From Diplonema papillatum (taxonomy: Eukaryota; Euglenozoa; Diplonemea; Diplonemida; Diplonemidae), in the NCBI GenBank assembly GCA_030068145.1, contig JAPJBO010000802.1, positions 40,964 through 104,963 of the forward strand: a DNA stretch of 64,000 nucleotides. The letters run 5' to 3'. Positions 42,001-52,200 of the stretch are shown here, piece after piece (position 1 is the stretch's first letter; each line of letters starts with the position of its first letter). The notes below the pieces were generated by a model that was not told the DNA's origin, searched no databases, and worked only from the letters and a program-made list of their open reading frames with translations. The position numbers and the translations under genes were made by a program.

Positions 42001-45000
42001 CAGCGCAGGTCCAGCGACTCGTATCCTTCGTTGTTGATGACGAACGTCCCTCTCGCCGGCACGTCGAGGGGGACCACGGGCAGGATCAGCTCGCTCCTGT
42101 CGAACGTCAGCGCCGGGTACGCCCCGCTGCCCATCAGGATGATCTCCATGTACTTCGACGCGGACGACGAAGCGTCGAGGCACACGCCGACGCGCATGCT
42201 GTACGACCGGACTTCCACCGGAAAAAACGAGATTTGGACGGACGTCGTGTGCCCGGGAGCCAGCTTCCCGGCGCTCGGCGTGATCCGGAACACCTCCGAC
42301 GACAGGCTGTCCTTCGGGGCGACCAGGGTCCAGTTGAGGTCGTGCGAGACTTCGTTTGTGAGCCGGATGGTTACCGGCGTGCTTTGCTTCGACGTGCCTT
42401 CTTTAACGACGACCTTCGACCCGAAGTCGACCTCGTTGTGGCTGATGACGAGCTTCGGCTTCAACGCCTCGGCCGAGACTTGGTTCATCAAGTCCTGCGA
42501 CGTCTCGCTCGCGGGGATGCCGAGGAGCGTGACCAGCAAGGAGAACGTCAGCGGCTGCGTGGTCGCGGTGGTCGGGCAGAACGCGAGGAAGCACTCCAAG
42601 CTCTTCTTCTCGTTGACGACGATCTTGTACCGGCGGCCGGCCTTCACCTGCGGGAGCCCGCCGTCGCTGTCCGATTCGTACTCCTCGGACGCGTCGTCTT
42701 CGGCGTCGTCGTCATCATTCCGACACACCATCAGTGCACCGCCCGTCTTCTGCAAATCATCCTCAGGCTCCGTAGTGGACTCTACGAGTTTGTGGTTCAT
42801 GTCGTACAGGGTGAAGTCGGGAACCACCGAGAGGTCGAGGAATAGGGTCGCAGGGATCGAGCCGACGTTGACGAACTTGAGCGGGCGGAACTCGCGGGTC
42901 CCGACAACGACTTTGCCGAAGTCGAGGGTCTCGTCGGCTTTGAGGTCGACCTTGGGGATTTTCGGGTCGGCCTTGACGGCGACCTTCAGCGCGGCCCGCA
43001 TCCCGCGCGCGGTGATCACGATCTGGGTGTGGATGGGGCTCGCCTGCGCGGGCCGCAGGGTCACGAGGATGTCCTGCGTCTGGTTGACCGCGATGCGGGC
43101 CCGGGTCGCGGAGACGGTCACGCCGGGCGGCAGCGACGTGATGCAGTACACCGTGGGGTTCGGCCCCACGCACTTGATGCTCAGCACCTTCTGCACCGCA
43201 CTGCCCACCGCCATCGGGCCGAAGTCCATCCGCTGGCTGTTCAGCGTGCACTTCGACTCCAACACAGTGCCCGTCAGGATGAGCCGCCGGGTAGGTCCCC
43301 CAGCGACCTGCAGCAGGTACGTCAGTTGCGACTCGTTCAGCGAGCCCGGCGCGTACGTGATGTCGACGTTGCGCTGCCCGTTCGGCGGGATGCTGTCCTC
43401 CCAAGGCGAGAAGCTGAACGCCGCCGACCCCGGCCGCTCGCCCAGGTCGCGATCCTTGTTGGACGTTGGGCTCTGCGCACGCGAGCCGGGGTCCTTCACC
43501 GGGTTCCCGTTGGCGTCGGCCTCCAGCCACTTGAAAGAGGCGGTCGAATTGCCGGTGTTCGTGAGGGTGAGGTTCTGCGTGAGCGTCTGCTCGAGGACGA
43601 AGTCCGTGAACCGGAAGTCCATCTTCTCCTGCGAGAGGCTGACGTCGATCGGGACGGCCTCGGCGAGGAGGAGGAACTTGAGCTTGTGGCTCTCGTTGAG
43701 CTGGAACCACATCGCCTGGGTGAAGTTCTGCTCGCTGTCCGACTTGAACGCGATCTCGAACCCCGCCGTCTGCCCCGGCGGCACCACCTGCGAAGACGGG
43801 TACGACAGCTTCAGCTCCTCGCGGATGCTGACGGGGATGCGGACGCGGATGTGCGTTTTGAGGTTGTTTTGCACGCAGAAGCTCTTGACATTCGTTGAGA
43901 AGACGGACACTTTGCCGAAGTCGAGGACGCGCGGCCCGTAGGCGACGTCGATGATGTCCTTGGGCGAGAGCACGAGCTTGCACTCCCGGCGCTCGTTGAG
44001 GGTCGCCGGCTCCTTCCGGAACTTCTTCTTGACGATATGGTTCTCGTCGAACTTCTGCGTCTTCGCCGCGAGCCCGCGGCCGGCGTCACCGTCGGCCTTC
44101 GCCTGCTCGTCGCCCCGCCACAGCGCGTCAACCTTCCGCGGCACGCTGGGCTCCGGCGCCCGCAGCCCTTCCGCCGGCACCATCCCGATGTCCACCAAGC
44201 TTCGGTCCACAGCGGCGCCGCCCAGCACCGCGCGTTCCTTCTGCTCCTGGCGCACCTGTTCCAGCACCTTGTGGTTGTGCTCGCGGTTGAGGCGCGACTG
44301 CGTCAAGTAGTTGTTGTACAGCCGCTGGTGCTCAAGACGCTGCTCGTAGTCGGTGACCTGCATCATCGCGTATTCGTCGGCCTCGTCGTTGAGCCACGCA
44401 TACTCGGTCGACTTGACCTTCGCGCTCACCATGGGGAAGGCACCCGTGGGGTCGGTTGCGGCGAAGTGAGGGGGTTGCTGCTGGTTCGACGCGTTTTCGT
44501 CGGGGGGGGTGGTGTTAGCGAAGTGGAGGTCGCGCTTGAAGTCGTCGGCGACGCAGTGGGGCCCGCCGGTGAGCGACTTGCGCAGGCCGAGCTGCGACGA
44601 GAGGCCGCTGACGTAGAGCGGGATGGTCTTGATGCCGTTGTTCACGCAGAGCGACATCTGCCGGGAGAACTTCCCGAGCTGGCTGGGGTGGAACGACGCG
44701 ATCAGCTGCAGCGAGCAGCGCGCCGCCAGCCGCCACGGCGAACACTTCCTCGTCGCCGCCGACACCAGCGCGAAGTGCGCCACTTTCGACGCCTTCACTA
44801 CGACTGGCAACTCCGCGTTGTTCGTCAAAACAACGGGGACGTCCACGCACGTGTTCACCGGGGTTTCCCCGAAGGCGACTGTATTCTGCGCAAGCTCAAC
44901 GTCGGCGTACACGGCGCGCCCGGACAGGACGAGGTCGAGTTTCTGCTCGATTTCGACGATTTCGATGCCGAAGGTCTGGCACCACGACGTGGGGTCCGGC

Positions 45001-46073
45001 TTCTTCTTCTTCGTCGCGAACCCGGTCTTGCCCTCCCTGTACACCGGTTGGAAGCAGAACGAGATCGACGCGGTGTGGCTCTTTTGGATGCGGCCGTCGA
45101 CGGGCGACGCTTCGATCGGCGGCGGCGCGGAGGCTGAGGAGTGCTGGGCTTCGTCGTCCGGGTCGGGGTCTGTCGACGACTCTTCGGGGCTGTGGACGGT
45201 GAAGGAGGTCGAGAACGGCGCACTGTTTTTGAGCACGACTTCGACCGTCTTCCGCTCGCCGAAGTACACGGTGCCGAAGTCGATCGCGGAGGTGACCGGG
45301 ACGTCGCCGTTCGGCCCCGTGAACAGCTCCACCCGCGATTCGACGACCTTCGCGATGACCTTCAAGTTCTTTGCGGGCTGCTCCCCGAGGGCCACTGGCA
45401 GGACGGACACGAACAGCCCCGGCTCGCCGCCGAAGTAGTTGACCTGCACTTCGCGCTTCTGCCCAGGCTCCACCGTCCCGCCGCCGGGCGCGACGGTCAA
45501 CCCCTGCGCCATGCCCTCCTGTTTGAACTGGAAGTTCCCCGGCGACTTTCCGGTGTTCGTCAGGGTCAGCGGCTTCGACGCGTTGTGCTGCACCGGCACT
45601 TCGCCGAGGTCGATTTCACCGTCGAACACGATGCACGGCCGGGGGAACCACGCGCGGAGCGGGATGTGGATGGTCCCGTCGTCGGACAGCACGCTGAATG
45701 AGTCCTCGCAGTCGCGCGGCTCCTTCGTGCAGAATTCGATTTCGATCTCCTGCTGCAGCCCGGGCGCGACGGACTGGGGGAGCGTGATGAGCTTGAAGCA
45801 CGCGCCTTTCGGCGGCCGGAAGCGGACCCGCTGCACCCGCTGGCTGCGGTTGAAGATCGTGAACCGGATGACGTAGATCAGGTCGACCCTGACGTCCGAG
45901 AACTCGCCCGCCTCCGGCGTCACGCGCACGCTCCGCGCCGCATCGCCGGCCGGCCGCCGCGCCGACTTCGCCGACGCGCCCCACGACTTCTCGAGCGCGC
46001 TGATCGCATCGCCCCCTGCCGCCGGGCCGGCCGCCGCGGCCGCCGCCTCCTTCCGCTGAGAGGCGGGCGGCAT
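35998..46073 (-). CDS. CFAP47-like cilia/flagella-associated protein (3-exon model, ~2963 aa)
   Basis: Exons 46073-38490, 37838-36605 and 36071-35998 join with GT-AG in consistent phases (0, then 1). The predicted length of about 2963 residues is close to animal CFAP47 (about 3190). The N-terminus begins with the family's immunoglobulin-like ASH/MSP repeats ('GEIDLGEVPVQHNASKPLTL', 'GKSPGNFQF'). Such repeats fill most of the protein ('FGKVVVGTREFRPLKFVN', 'FGTVYFGERKTVEVVLKN'). A calponin-homology-type region sits in the middle (about 1500-1770; KITWKGLKAL, LLLKWFTVHQ). The last exon gives a short basic tail (ASKTDFVRHN). CFAP47 acts in the axoneme central apparatus, so this organism builds a motile flagellum. 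The ATG at 46073 is preceded in frame by TAA three codons upstream. Confidence 0.93.
36072..36604 (-). other. CFAP47 intron 2
   Basis: A 533-nt intron with a CA/GT-rich stretch just inside the donor (36520-36541). It contains a short match to the CTTCCTATGGGTAG repeat seen in gene 1 intron 3 (36244-36257). Unlike the other introns, it has no clear A or B copy. Confidence 0.6.
36605..37838 (-). CDS. CFAP47 exon 2
   Basis: After CACACAG the frame continues IPLAIENPLQQPLVLHVALT in phase 0. It encodes 411 residues of further ASH-like repeats (TLTIKPLDVARPVVTYMPSA; SVSPAKGTLKPAVPVPKPTP), typical of the CFAP47 C-terminal third. It ends YEVR + G at GCGAG|GTGTGT (phase 1), close to the (GT)n-like run of the intron start. 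Confidence 0.92.
37839..38489 (-). other. CFAP47 intron 1, built of repeats A
   Basis: It opens GTTCGCTTTTCTGTTCC + T-tract, then two tandem antisense copies of repeat A (38465-38253 and 38255-38036), then a third short A tip (37935-37908) next to a (CAA)n microsatellite (37874-37902). The acceptor is CCTCACACAG. Confidence 0.85.
38036..38465 (+). repeat. two tandem copies of repeat A (CFAP47 intron 1)
   Basis: Copy 1 is at 38036-38255 and copy 2 at 38253-38465. Each ends TTTCCTAC(A/G)AAGCAGGTGC + TCATAC/TTATAC. Copy 2 carries a 12-base A-tract next to the donor side of the intron. A roughly 70-bp stretch of copy 1 (about 38128-38205) is an extra insertion. Confidence 0.92.
38490..46073 (-). 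CDS. CFAP47 exon 1 (7.58 kb, 2528 codons)
   Basis: A single uninterrupted exon from MPPASQRKEAAAAAAG to SELGKTVQ|GTTCGC. Repeated beta-sandwich units carry the 'LxFGxVxVGxxxxxxLxLxNxG' signature. The linker before the CH-type region has conserved-looking helices (LRGWLNANVFQDGIDDLLAT). No frameshift or internal stop occurs in 7.6 kb. Confidence 0.95.
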
Positions 46074-46726
46074 GTCCTTTTACTCAAAGGACACAACCCT
46101 TGGGCTTCTTTTTTTCTGTGTTGCTTCGTCCGTGCGCGGCACAACCCCGCAGCTTCAGAACATACGGATTCGCCCCCTTGATGACCCGATTCTTGTATCC
46201 GCCCTCCTTTCGGTATTTGATGAGGCTTTTAAAATGTCTATGTTTAGAGTCCCCGGTTGACCATACAGGTCTGTCGGGGTGGGGGAAGAGGTTGACACTC
46301 TCTTTCTGTCGAGTGTCCAGCTTGCCAGGTTTCCGCAAGTTTTTTCCGCCACTCAAGTCAATGCTTCGCTCTTCTCGAGTTAACAGAAGAACAGGGTCTG
46401 GTTCTCTGACGAACTGGTTTGCTGATGGCCGTGCTCGCTGGTTTTGGCCACCTTGGCTGGCTGGAAAGGCTGGCTTTCGCTGCTGGCTGGGAACTGAAAG
46501 ACGGGGCCTAGATTCTCTACATGCACTAACAGAGAGCACGTCTATCGAGATGGGGTGCAGACGCCGCCAAAGGGAGGAGCAGAGATAGACCGCCTACGAA
46601 GGCAATGAAAGGCGAAAGGCCAAAATCATCACCAGCTCAGCTGATCGAACGATCGTGAGAATGTGTAAATAGCTGGATCCGAATGCTGGTGTCAGCAGAA
46701 CGACGCTCACCGCAGTTGTTTCTTTT
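46074..46726. other. upstream region of CFAP47
   Basis: This is the presumed promoter and 5' UTR side of CFAP47. A B2-like edge (GTTTAGAGTCCCCGGTTGACC) lies at 46242-46262, about 170 bp upstream of the ATG. No TATA-like or other promoter motif stands out. No gene is visible on either strand. Confidence 0.45.
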
Positions 46727-46882
46727 TCAGAGTTAAAGTTCGCTTGAAATTCCGGGGTTTTAGGGTCTCCGTGTGACCGTTCTTGAATGGGTTCTCTTAG
46801 AGCAAGAAAGGGCTTTGTGGTTACGGGTTGTATATTTAGTGCACGCTTTCGTTTTGGGTTATGGCTAGCCATGTCCGGGTTT
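46727..46882 (+). repeat. repeat B1, 5' half
   Basis: Begins CAGAGTTAAAGTTCGCTTGA and is co-linear with copies at 11888, 28604 and 63325 through GGCTAGCCATGTCCGGG. It is then truncated and followed by a copy of repeat C (46905-47036). Confidence 0.9.
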
Positions 46883-46904
46883 CTTTTTCGCAGTAACAAT
46901 GCAT

Positions 46905-47036
46905 TGTACACACGAAAGAGAACGCTGGCAGCGTGTTTGGGAGAAGATTGGCCTAACGTGCATATTCACTCACTATCATCCACTAACTGGCTAGTCCTCC
47001 CCCGGCACGTACAAACAAACACACGCCTATTCTTTT
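46905..47036 (+). repeat. repeat C
   Basis: Handle AGAACGCTGGCAGCGTGTTT and GGCACGTACAAACAAACAC. An inverted copy is at 19567-19690, with fragments near 19380-19410 and 24040-24095. Confidence 0.8.
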
Positions 47037-47484
47037 TTCAGCAACTAAACCCCACGGTTTCGCGGATGGACGGGCACGCTTTAGGATCTCCTACGCCTGA
47101 AGTTTTTCAGGTGTGTCGGTCGAAGGCCTTCGCAAAGTTTCGACAACACACCCCCCAGGCATCTTGTTAAGAACCATCCATCCATCCATCAGCCGGCTGA
47201 CCGGCTGAAAACCAACACCCTTTTTTCAGCACATGATGACTTTGTGGGGGGTGTTTGGCAGTCTGCAGTGCATAATAGTGCCTTCTTGAGCCTTTTTGAG
47301 GCATTTTCAGCCCCTTATAGCCCTCGGTCGCTCGGCGGGTCACAAGCTCCTTGTGCAGCACCTGTGGTTCTGATCTTGTCGAAAACACCCCAACCTGGAT
47401 CCAAAATCCACAGCAATGCCCTCACCGGTGACTGGCGGGTGCCAAAAGTTCGTAAAACAGGCCAAAACCTCCAGTTTTATGGCC
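47037..47484. other. unassigned spacer
   Basis: No supported gene. A short run of TCCA repeats occurs at 47175-47190. Confidence 0.5.
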
Positions 47485-47640
47485 AGATTCACTAAATAGC
47501 CGGCCAGATGCACTGAATAGCTGGTGGGATTCACTAAATAGCTGGTCGGATTCACTAAATAGCTGGTCATATTCGCTAAATAGCCGGTCGGATTCACTAA
47601 ATAGCTGGTCAGAATCACTACATAGATGGTCAGACTTACT
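47485..47640 (+). repeat. tandem repeat, 21-22 bp x ~7
   Basis: Units of the type ATTCACTAAATAGCTGGTCG, with point differences. A related GCAGCTATTTAGTAAGTGG lies near 48150, so these may be parts of one element. Confidence 0.9.
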
Positions 47641-48878
47641 GAAATTCCAGAAAAAAGACAGAATTTCCGCTTTACCACCCTGAAATGCAGATATACAGAT
47701 GAAATGCCACTAGAAACAATGAACCGGTGTCTGAAGTGCGGTCATTTCTCCACCAGACAAGTGAAGGGGTGCAAGAGCTGGAGTAAACGGGATAGGAGGG
47801 ATGGACTTACACTCGGGTGCATAAGACGAACCCGCGACACCTCGCACACCTCCGCAACCGATTGCGACCGACAGCGACACGCCTTTGTCAGCCCGTCGAG
47901 TTGTCCAACGCGGCCACTCCTGACACAGTCAAGTGATCCCTCAGACACTGTGCAAACACGAGTGCCCGGCACACACGCACTCAGTCACACCTGGTAGATT
48001 CAGGAACCGAGGAGCATGGCCAGCTGGGCAGGAACGTGATCAGGAGTGCAGAACCGCGGTCAGGAGCGGTGTTCAGGAGTACTGGACCGTGGTCAGAAGC
48101 GCAGGAATAAGTGCAGAACCGCAGGAACAGGGTGCTATCTGAAACGAGCAGCTATTTAGTAAGTGGCGCACCCCAAAAACATGAAATTTGCGTTTCACCT
48201 CTCTTTTAAGCCTCCTCAGTCGAAAACTAGGCCGGGAAATGAATTTCTTGTCCCCAGAGGACCCTTTAGGGGCCCCAGGCATGGGTGCATGCTGCCGGGT
48301 TTACTCAGTTTCATTTTTGTCGAAAAAAGTTTGCCCCCCCCTACCCCCCCCCCAGGGTCCTCCAGATGAATCCGTTCTCCTCGTTTTCGAAATCGAAACC
48401 CACTTTTGCGGAAAAAAAGGTCAATCCCCACCAAAATGTTTTCCTGCACTTTTTTGGCAGGGAAATGTACTTAGCAACTTTTGAGCAATGTCAGTTTCCC
48501 CGAAAACCAAGATTCCTGCAGTGCACTCAAAAATCAGCCAAAATCTGGAAAATTGGCCCAAAAAGTGAAAATTCGGGCCGATTGGGCCGATTTACCATGT
48601 GCTTTTCCCAAAATGCCAATACCCCCCAAAAGCTGTTTTTCAGGCAAATCCGCTGGGAAACGTACTTAGAGAATTCCGAAAAATCGGCACCAAGAAAACC
48701 ACGAAAGGGCAGATTTTCCCGGTTTCAGCCTGTGTTTTGCACGTCAAATTTCAGGCCTCACAGACGAACTGAGGACGGAGTGGAAAGATCCATCGCGAAA
48801 GAGCGCGTTTAAGGGGGTCCCCGGAAAAAAGGGTGGGGGGGTCCCCGGCCACCAGGTGCACCAAACAGGACCCCCCCC
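47641..48878. other. unassigned spacer left of the hAT element
   Basis: No gene is recognised. Loose repeats of the word AGGAGTGC/AGAACCGCGGTCAGG occur at 48036-48130. The A/T- and C-rich character of 48300-48700 resembles the flanks of the transposase gene and may belong to the same mobile element. Confidence 0.4.
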
Positions 48879-49025
48879 AGTGCTGATGCTAAGGCCCCTA
48901 AACTCGGCATCGTTGTCAGCCGGACGGCAACGAGGGGTGGGTGGGTACCCCCCCCCCCCTAAACACCCCCCCCCCCCCCCCCCCCCCCCCCTGCAGGGCC
49001 TGTGTGCAGCAGGGTGGTGACCGCT

Positions 49026-49175
49026 CTAAGGTGGTTTCCTCAGCACCGACCAAGAAAAAAAAATTTTTTTTTGGCCCAAATCCTCCCAAAAAAGCACTCG
49101 AAAAAAAAGTTTTGACCCACTTTTTCCACCATTTCACCTTAGAGAAACTGGCTACGGTGGATCCCGCAGTGGTCC
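49026..49175 (+). repeat. A/T-rich subterminal block, left copy
   Basis: Contains GGTGGTTTCC, an A-run/T-run, CCCAAATCCTCCC, AAAAAGCACTCG and CACCATTTCACCTTAGAG. It matches 53826-53976 in the same orientation and, more distantly, 58505-58640. Confidence 0.88.
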
Positions 49176-49279
49176 ACAACAGGAGTGCCATTCTTAGACC
49201 GTCTTTGTCTTGGCCCCTTCACATATCAACCGCATAATCATCCCACATCAGAGAAAACAAACTAGAAGAAGAGCAAGCA

Positions 49280-52200
49280 ATGTCGGGTCAAGGTCAACCT
49301 ATGCCAGCTTCACAGTTGTTCGAAACGTGGGATGCGTTCGTGTTGGCGGCGAAAGAGGCGGTACCACATGTTGTCTGGTGCGGCGCCAACAACAAGAAGC
49401 TTGCGAAGGTGTGGAAGGCAGAGTGGCCTACAAAGGAGGCCGTTGTAGAAGGCCTTGTTGTTGCCTTCCCAGGTGTGGCACTCGACACGAACCCGGCAGC
49501 CTCGCAGCTGTTTGCGACATGGGACGAGTTCGTGGCAGTAGCACGGACTGTGGTGCCCCATGTGGTGTGGACTGCTCCGAGCATGAAGCAGCTGTCCACA
49601 ATGTGGAGGGCAAAGTGGCCTACAAAGGAGGCTGTTGTAGAAGGCCTTGTTGTTGCCTTCCCAGATGACACGAACCCGGCAGCCTCGCAGCTGTTTGCGA
49701 CATGGGACGAGTTCGTGGCAGTAGCACGGACTGTGGTGCCCCATGTGGTGTGGACTGCTCCGAGCATGAAGCAGCTGTCCACAATGTGGAGGGCAAAGTG
49801 GCCTACACAAGAAGCAGCGAAAGAAGGGATGGTGGTTGCTTTTCCTCCGCCTGCCATCGTATCGGTTCGGGACGAAGCGTCAGAGCAGCCTGTGCCGACG
49901 TCGAGGTTTTTCCCATCATGGAACGCCTTCATGTCAGCGGCACGGACACTCGTGCCACATGTTGGTTGGTCTGCCGACAACACCAAAACGCTGTCTCAAG
50001 TGTGGAAGGCAAAGTGGCCCACGAAAGAAGCTGCTGAAGAAGGCGTCATCGCAGCCTTTTCACAACCAACCACCCAGTCTGCCCAACCACCCCTGGACCC
50101 CGTGCCTGGCGTGGACGACCAAGAAGCCAGACCCATGTCATGGATCGAGTACCTGAAACACCACACGGAACTGGCCCCATCGCGCTTCAAAGGTCCCGAA
50201 GCCAACTTGGAAAAAAGTTCCCTGGCTGCAGTTTGGCGGTCAGACAGCAGCCACATCAAGCTGCAATCTTTGGAGGCAGCCCTCATCGCTGTATGTGTGG
50301 CCACATTGGTTCTCGGCGTGTCTGAACACGTATTGTGTGAGGTTCTCCGCGATGACATTGCTGAAGACGACATAGGCAAAGAAGAAGAAACTGAAGCTGA
50401 CACAGAAGCACTACCAGGCTACGAGAAGATGAATGTGGCGGGCCTTCGCCAGCTGTGCCGGGAGCGAGGGCAGGCGACAGGTGGAAATAAGAAGATCCTC
50501 ATCGAAAGGGCGGTGCAGACACAGGAGGAGCAGGAGGAGCCGGAGCCGCAACCGATGTCTGGTTTGTTGGTTGATCACATGTGGCCCTTCCTGTTGGCCA
50601 TGAAGAACGCGTTTCTACAAAAGCTAGGCTGGCTCACACTGTCCGATAGAAGCAAGCGCACGGACGCCCAACAGCAACACGAGTGCGCATACGTTGCACT
50701 TTACGTGTCCACACGCTTGTCGCTGAACGCTGCAGCATCAGTTGGCGCCCCATCTCGCGAGACGCTGAAACTGTTTTTCGGGTCATACTCTCGAACAGCT
50801 TTTTCGATGACAAAGAAAAGACATGCCACAATTAAACTGGCCTTTTTAAAGGACTGGGCTCTGCCAAAGCTGACGACGTTCGAAGTGCAGCATTTCTGTG
50901 TGAAGTACAACGAAAAGAGGCGGGCAGTCCACGGGAAGTTATTATACGTCTCATTCTACAGAGGGGGTAGTGTACCTATTCGTCGTTCCGCGTGTGCTTT
51001 TGGTGATGTGATGGTGTGCTATGTGTCCGAGTCTACAAACCAAATCGGGCACTTTTTTGCGATCGCCCTTCTTCAGGGCCACCAACAACAGGCTGCCCCC
51101 GTTGTCAAGCTAGTGCTAAACTTTGCTGACCTGTTTGGCAGAAAAGGGTTTGTCACCGCTAACGATGAATTCCTGCAGGATACATCGAACGGTATGGTTT
51201 GCAGTGTCTGCTACGAGGCCGTCAATTACCTCAAGCGTGGGCCTATTCGACTGGGTGAAACCGTAGCATGCTCGATCTACCAGCAAAATTCCTGGCAGAC
51301 GGGAACCAACGGTAAGCGACCGACGTTAGTGGCTTCGTTCGCCCGGCACAAAGGCTCGGAACTGCACCGGCTTTCGGTGAGAATTGTAAGCCGTAAGAAG
51401 GTGATTGCAAGTAGTGTCGTCTTGGCATCGATCGTAGCGTTGTCGGCGATTAGCCGCACACATATTCTGACGCATTCCGCACAACTCCGTCGCGCGCTTG
51501 AGGCTGATGGTCAAATTTCCATTCCAGCCGATCTTCAAGCCGCAATGTTCAACTTGCACGTCCCCTTGTTTGTTCAGACCATATACGGGTCCTCGCATCT
51601 CAAGGCCGAGAGGCAAATTCTTGCAGACGAAGTTCGGGAGATACCTCTGCCAAAGAAGTACCGCAGGCGGCAGCATCTGGCCAGTATGCTGCCAATTTGG
51701 TGCCGGATCGTTCGCGTGGGGCTTACAGAAGCGCTCGAAAATGCCATCGCCATCGTTGCTGTACTTGATGGAACTACCCTACGCGCAATCAAGGACGGCG
51801 ACATCTACGCCTTGACCCTCCGCTACTTCAACAAGGCGACTCTTGCAGTAGAAGAAAGCTTCATTGGCCTCACTGAGTTCTTGGCCGATGAAGAGACCAA
51901 CGGCAAAACGCTGCACAGGAAGCTGGAGGAGAAGTTGGCCGACGTGGGTGTGTCGATGGCCCGAATTACGGGTGTGTCAAGTGACCGGGGGTCGAATATT
52001 TGCGGAGAGGGAATCGGGTTTGTGGGCCAGATCCGTGCAAACGACAGTCAGCACTGTGCGGTGTTGCAAGACAGCGCCCACCGTCTCGAGACCTTGATTT
52101 CCAAGGTCTTGACAAAAAATGACACCTTTGTCGATACAGGGGAAACTTTTGACGCTATTGAAGCAGCGTTGCGTACCTCGCCAAAGCTCTGGCGAAAGGT

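Noticed and set aside
41644-43941. 765-codon plus-strand frame
   Set aside because: Antisense shadow of the CFAP47 ASH-repeat exon. No domains, serine-rich composition.
48962-48991. Run of about 30 C residues as a regulatory element
   Set aside because: Homopolymer runs of this length are prone to sequencing and assembly error and lie in the non-coding end of a transposon.
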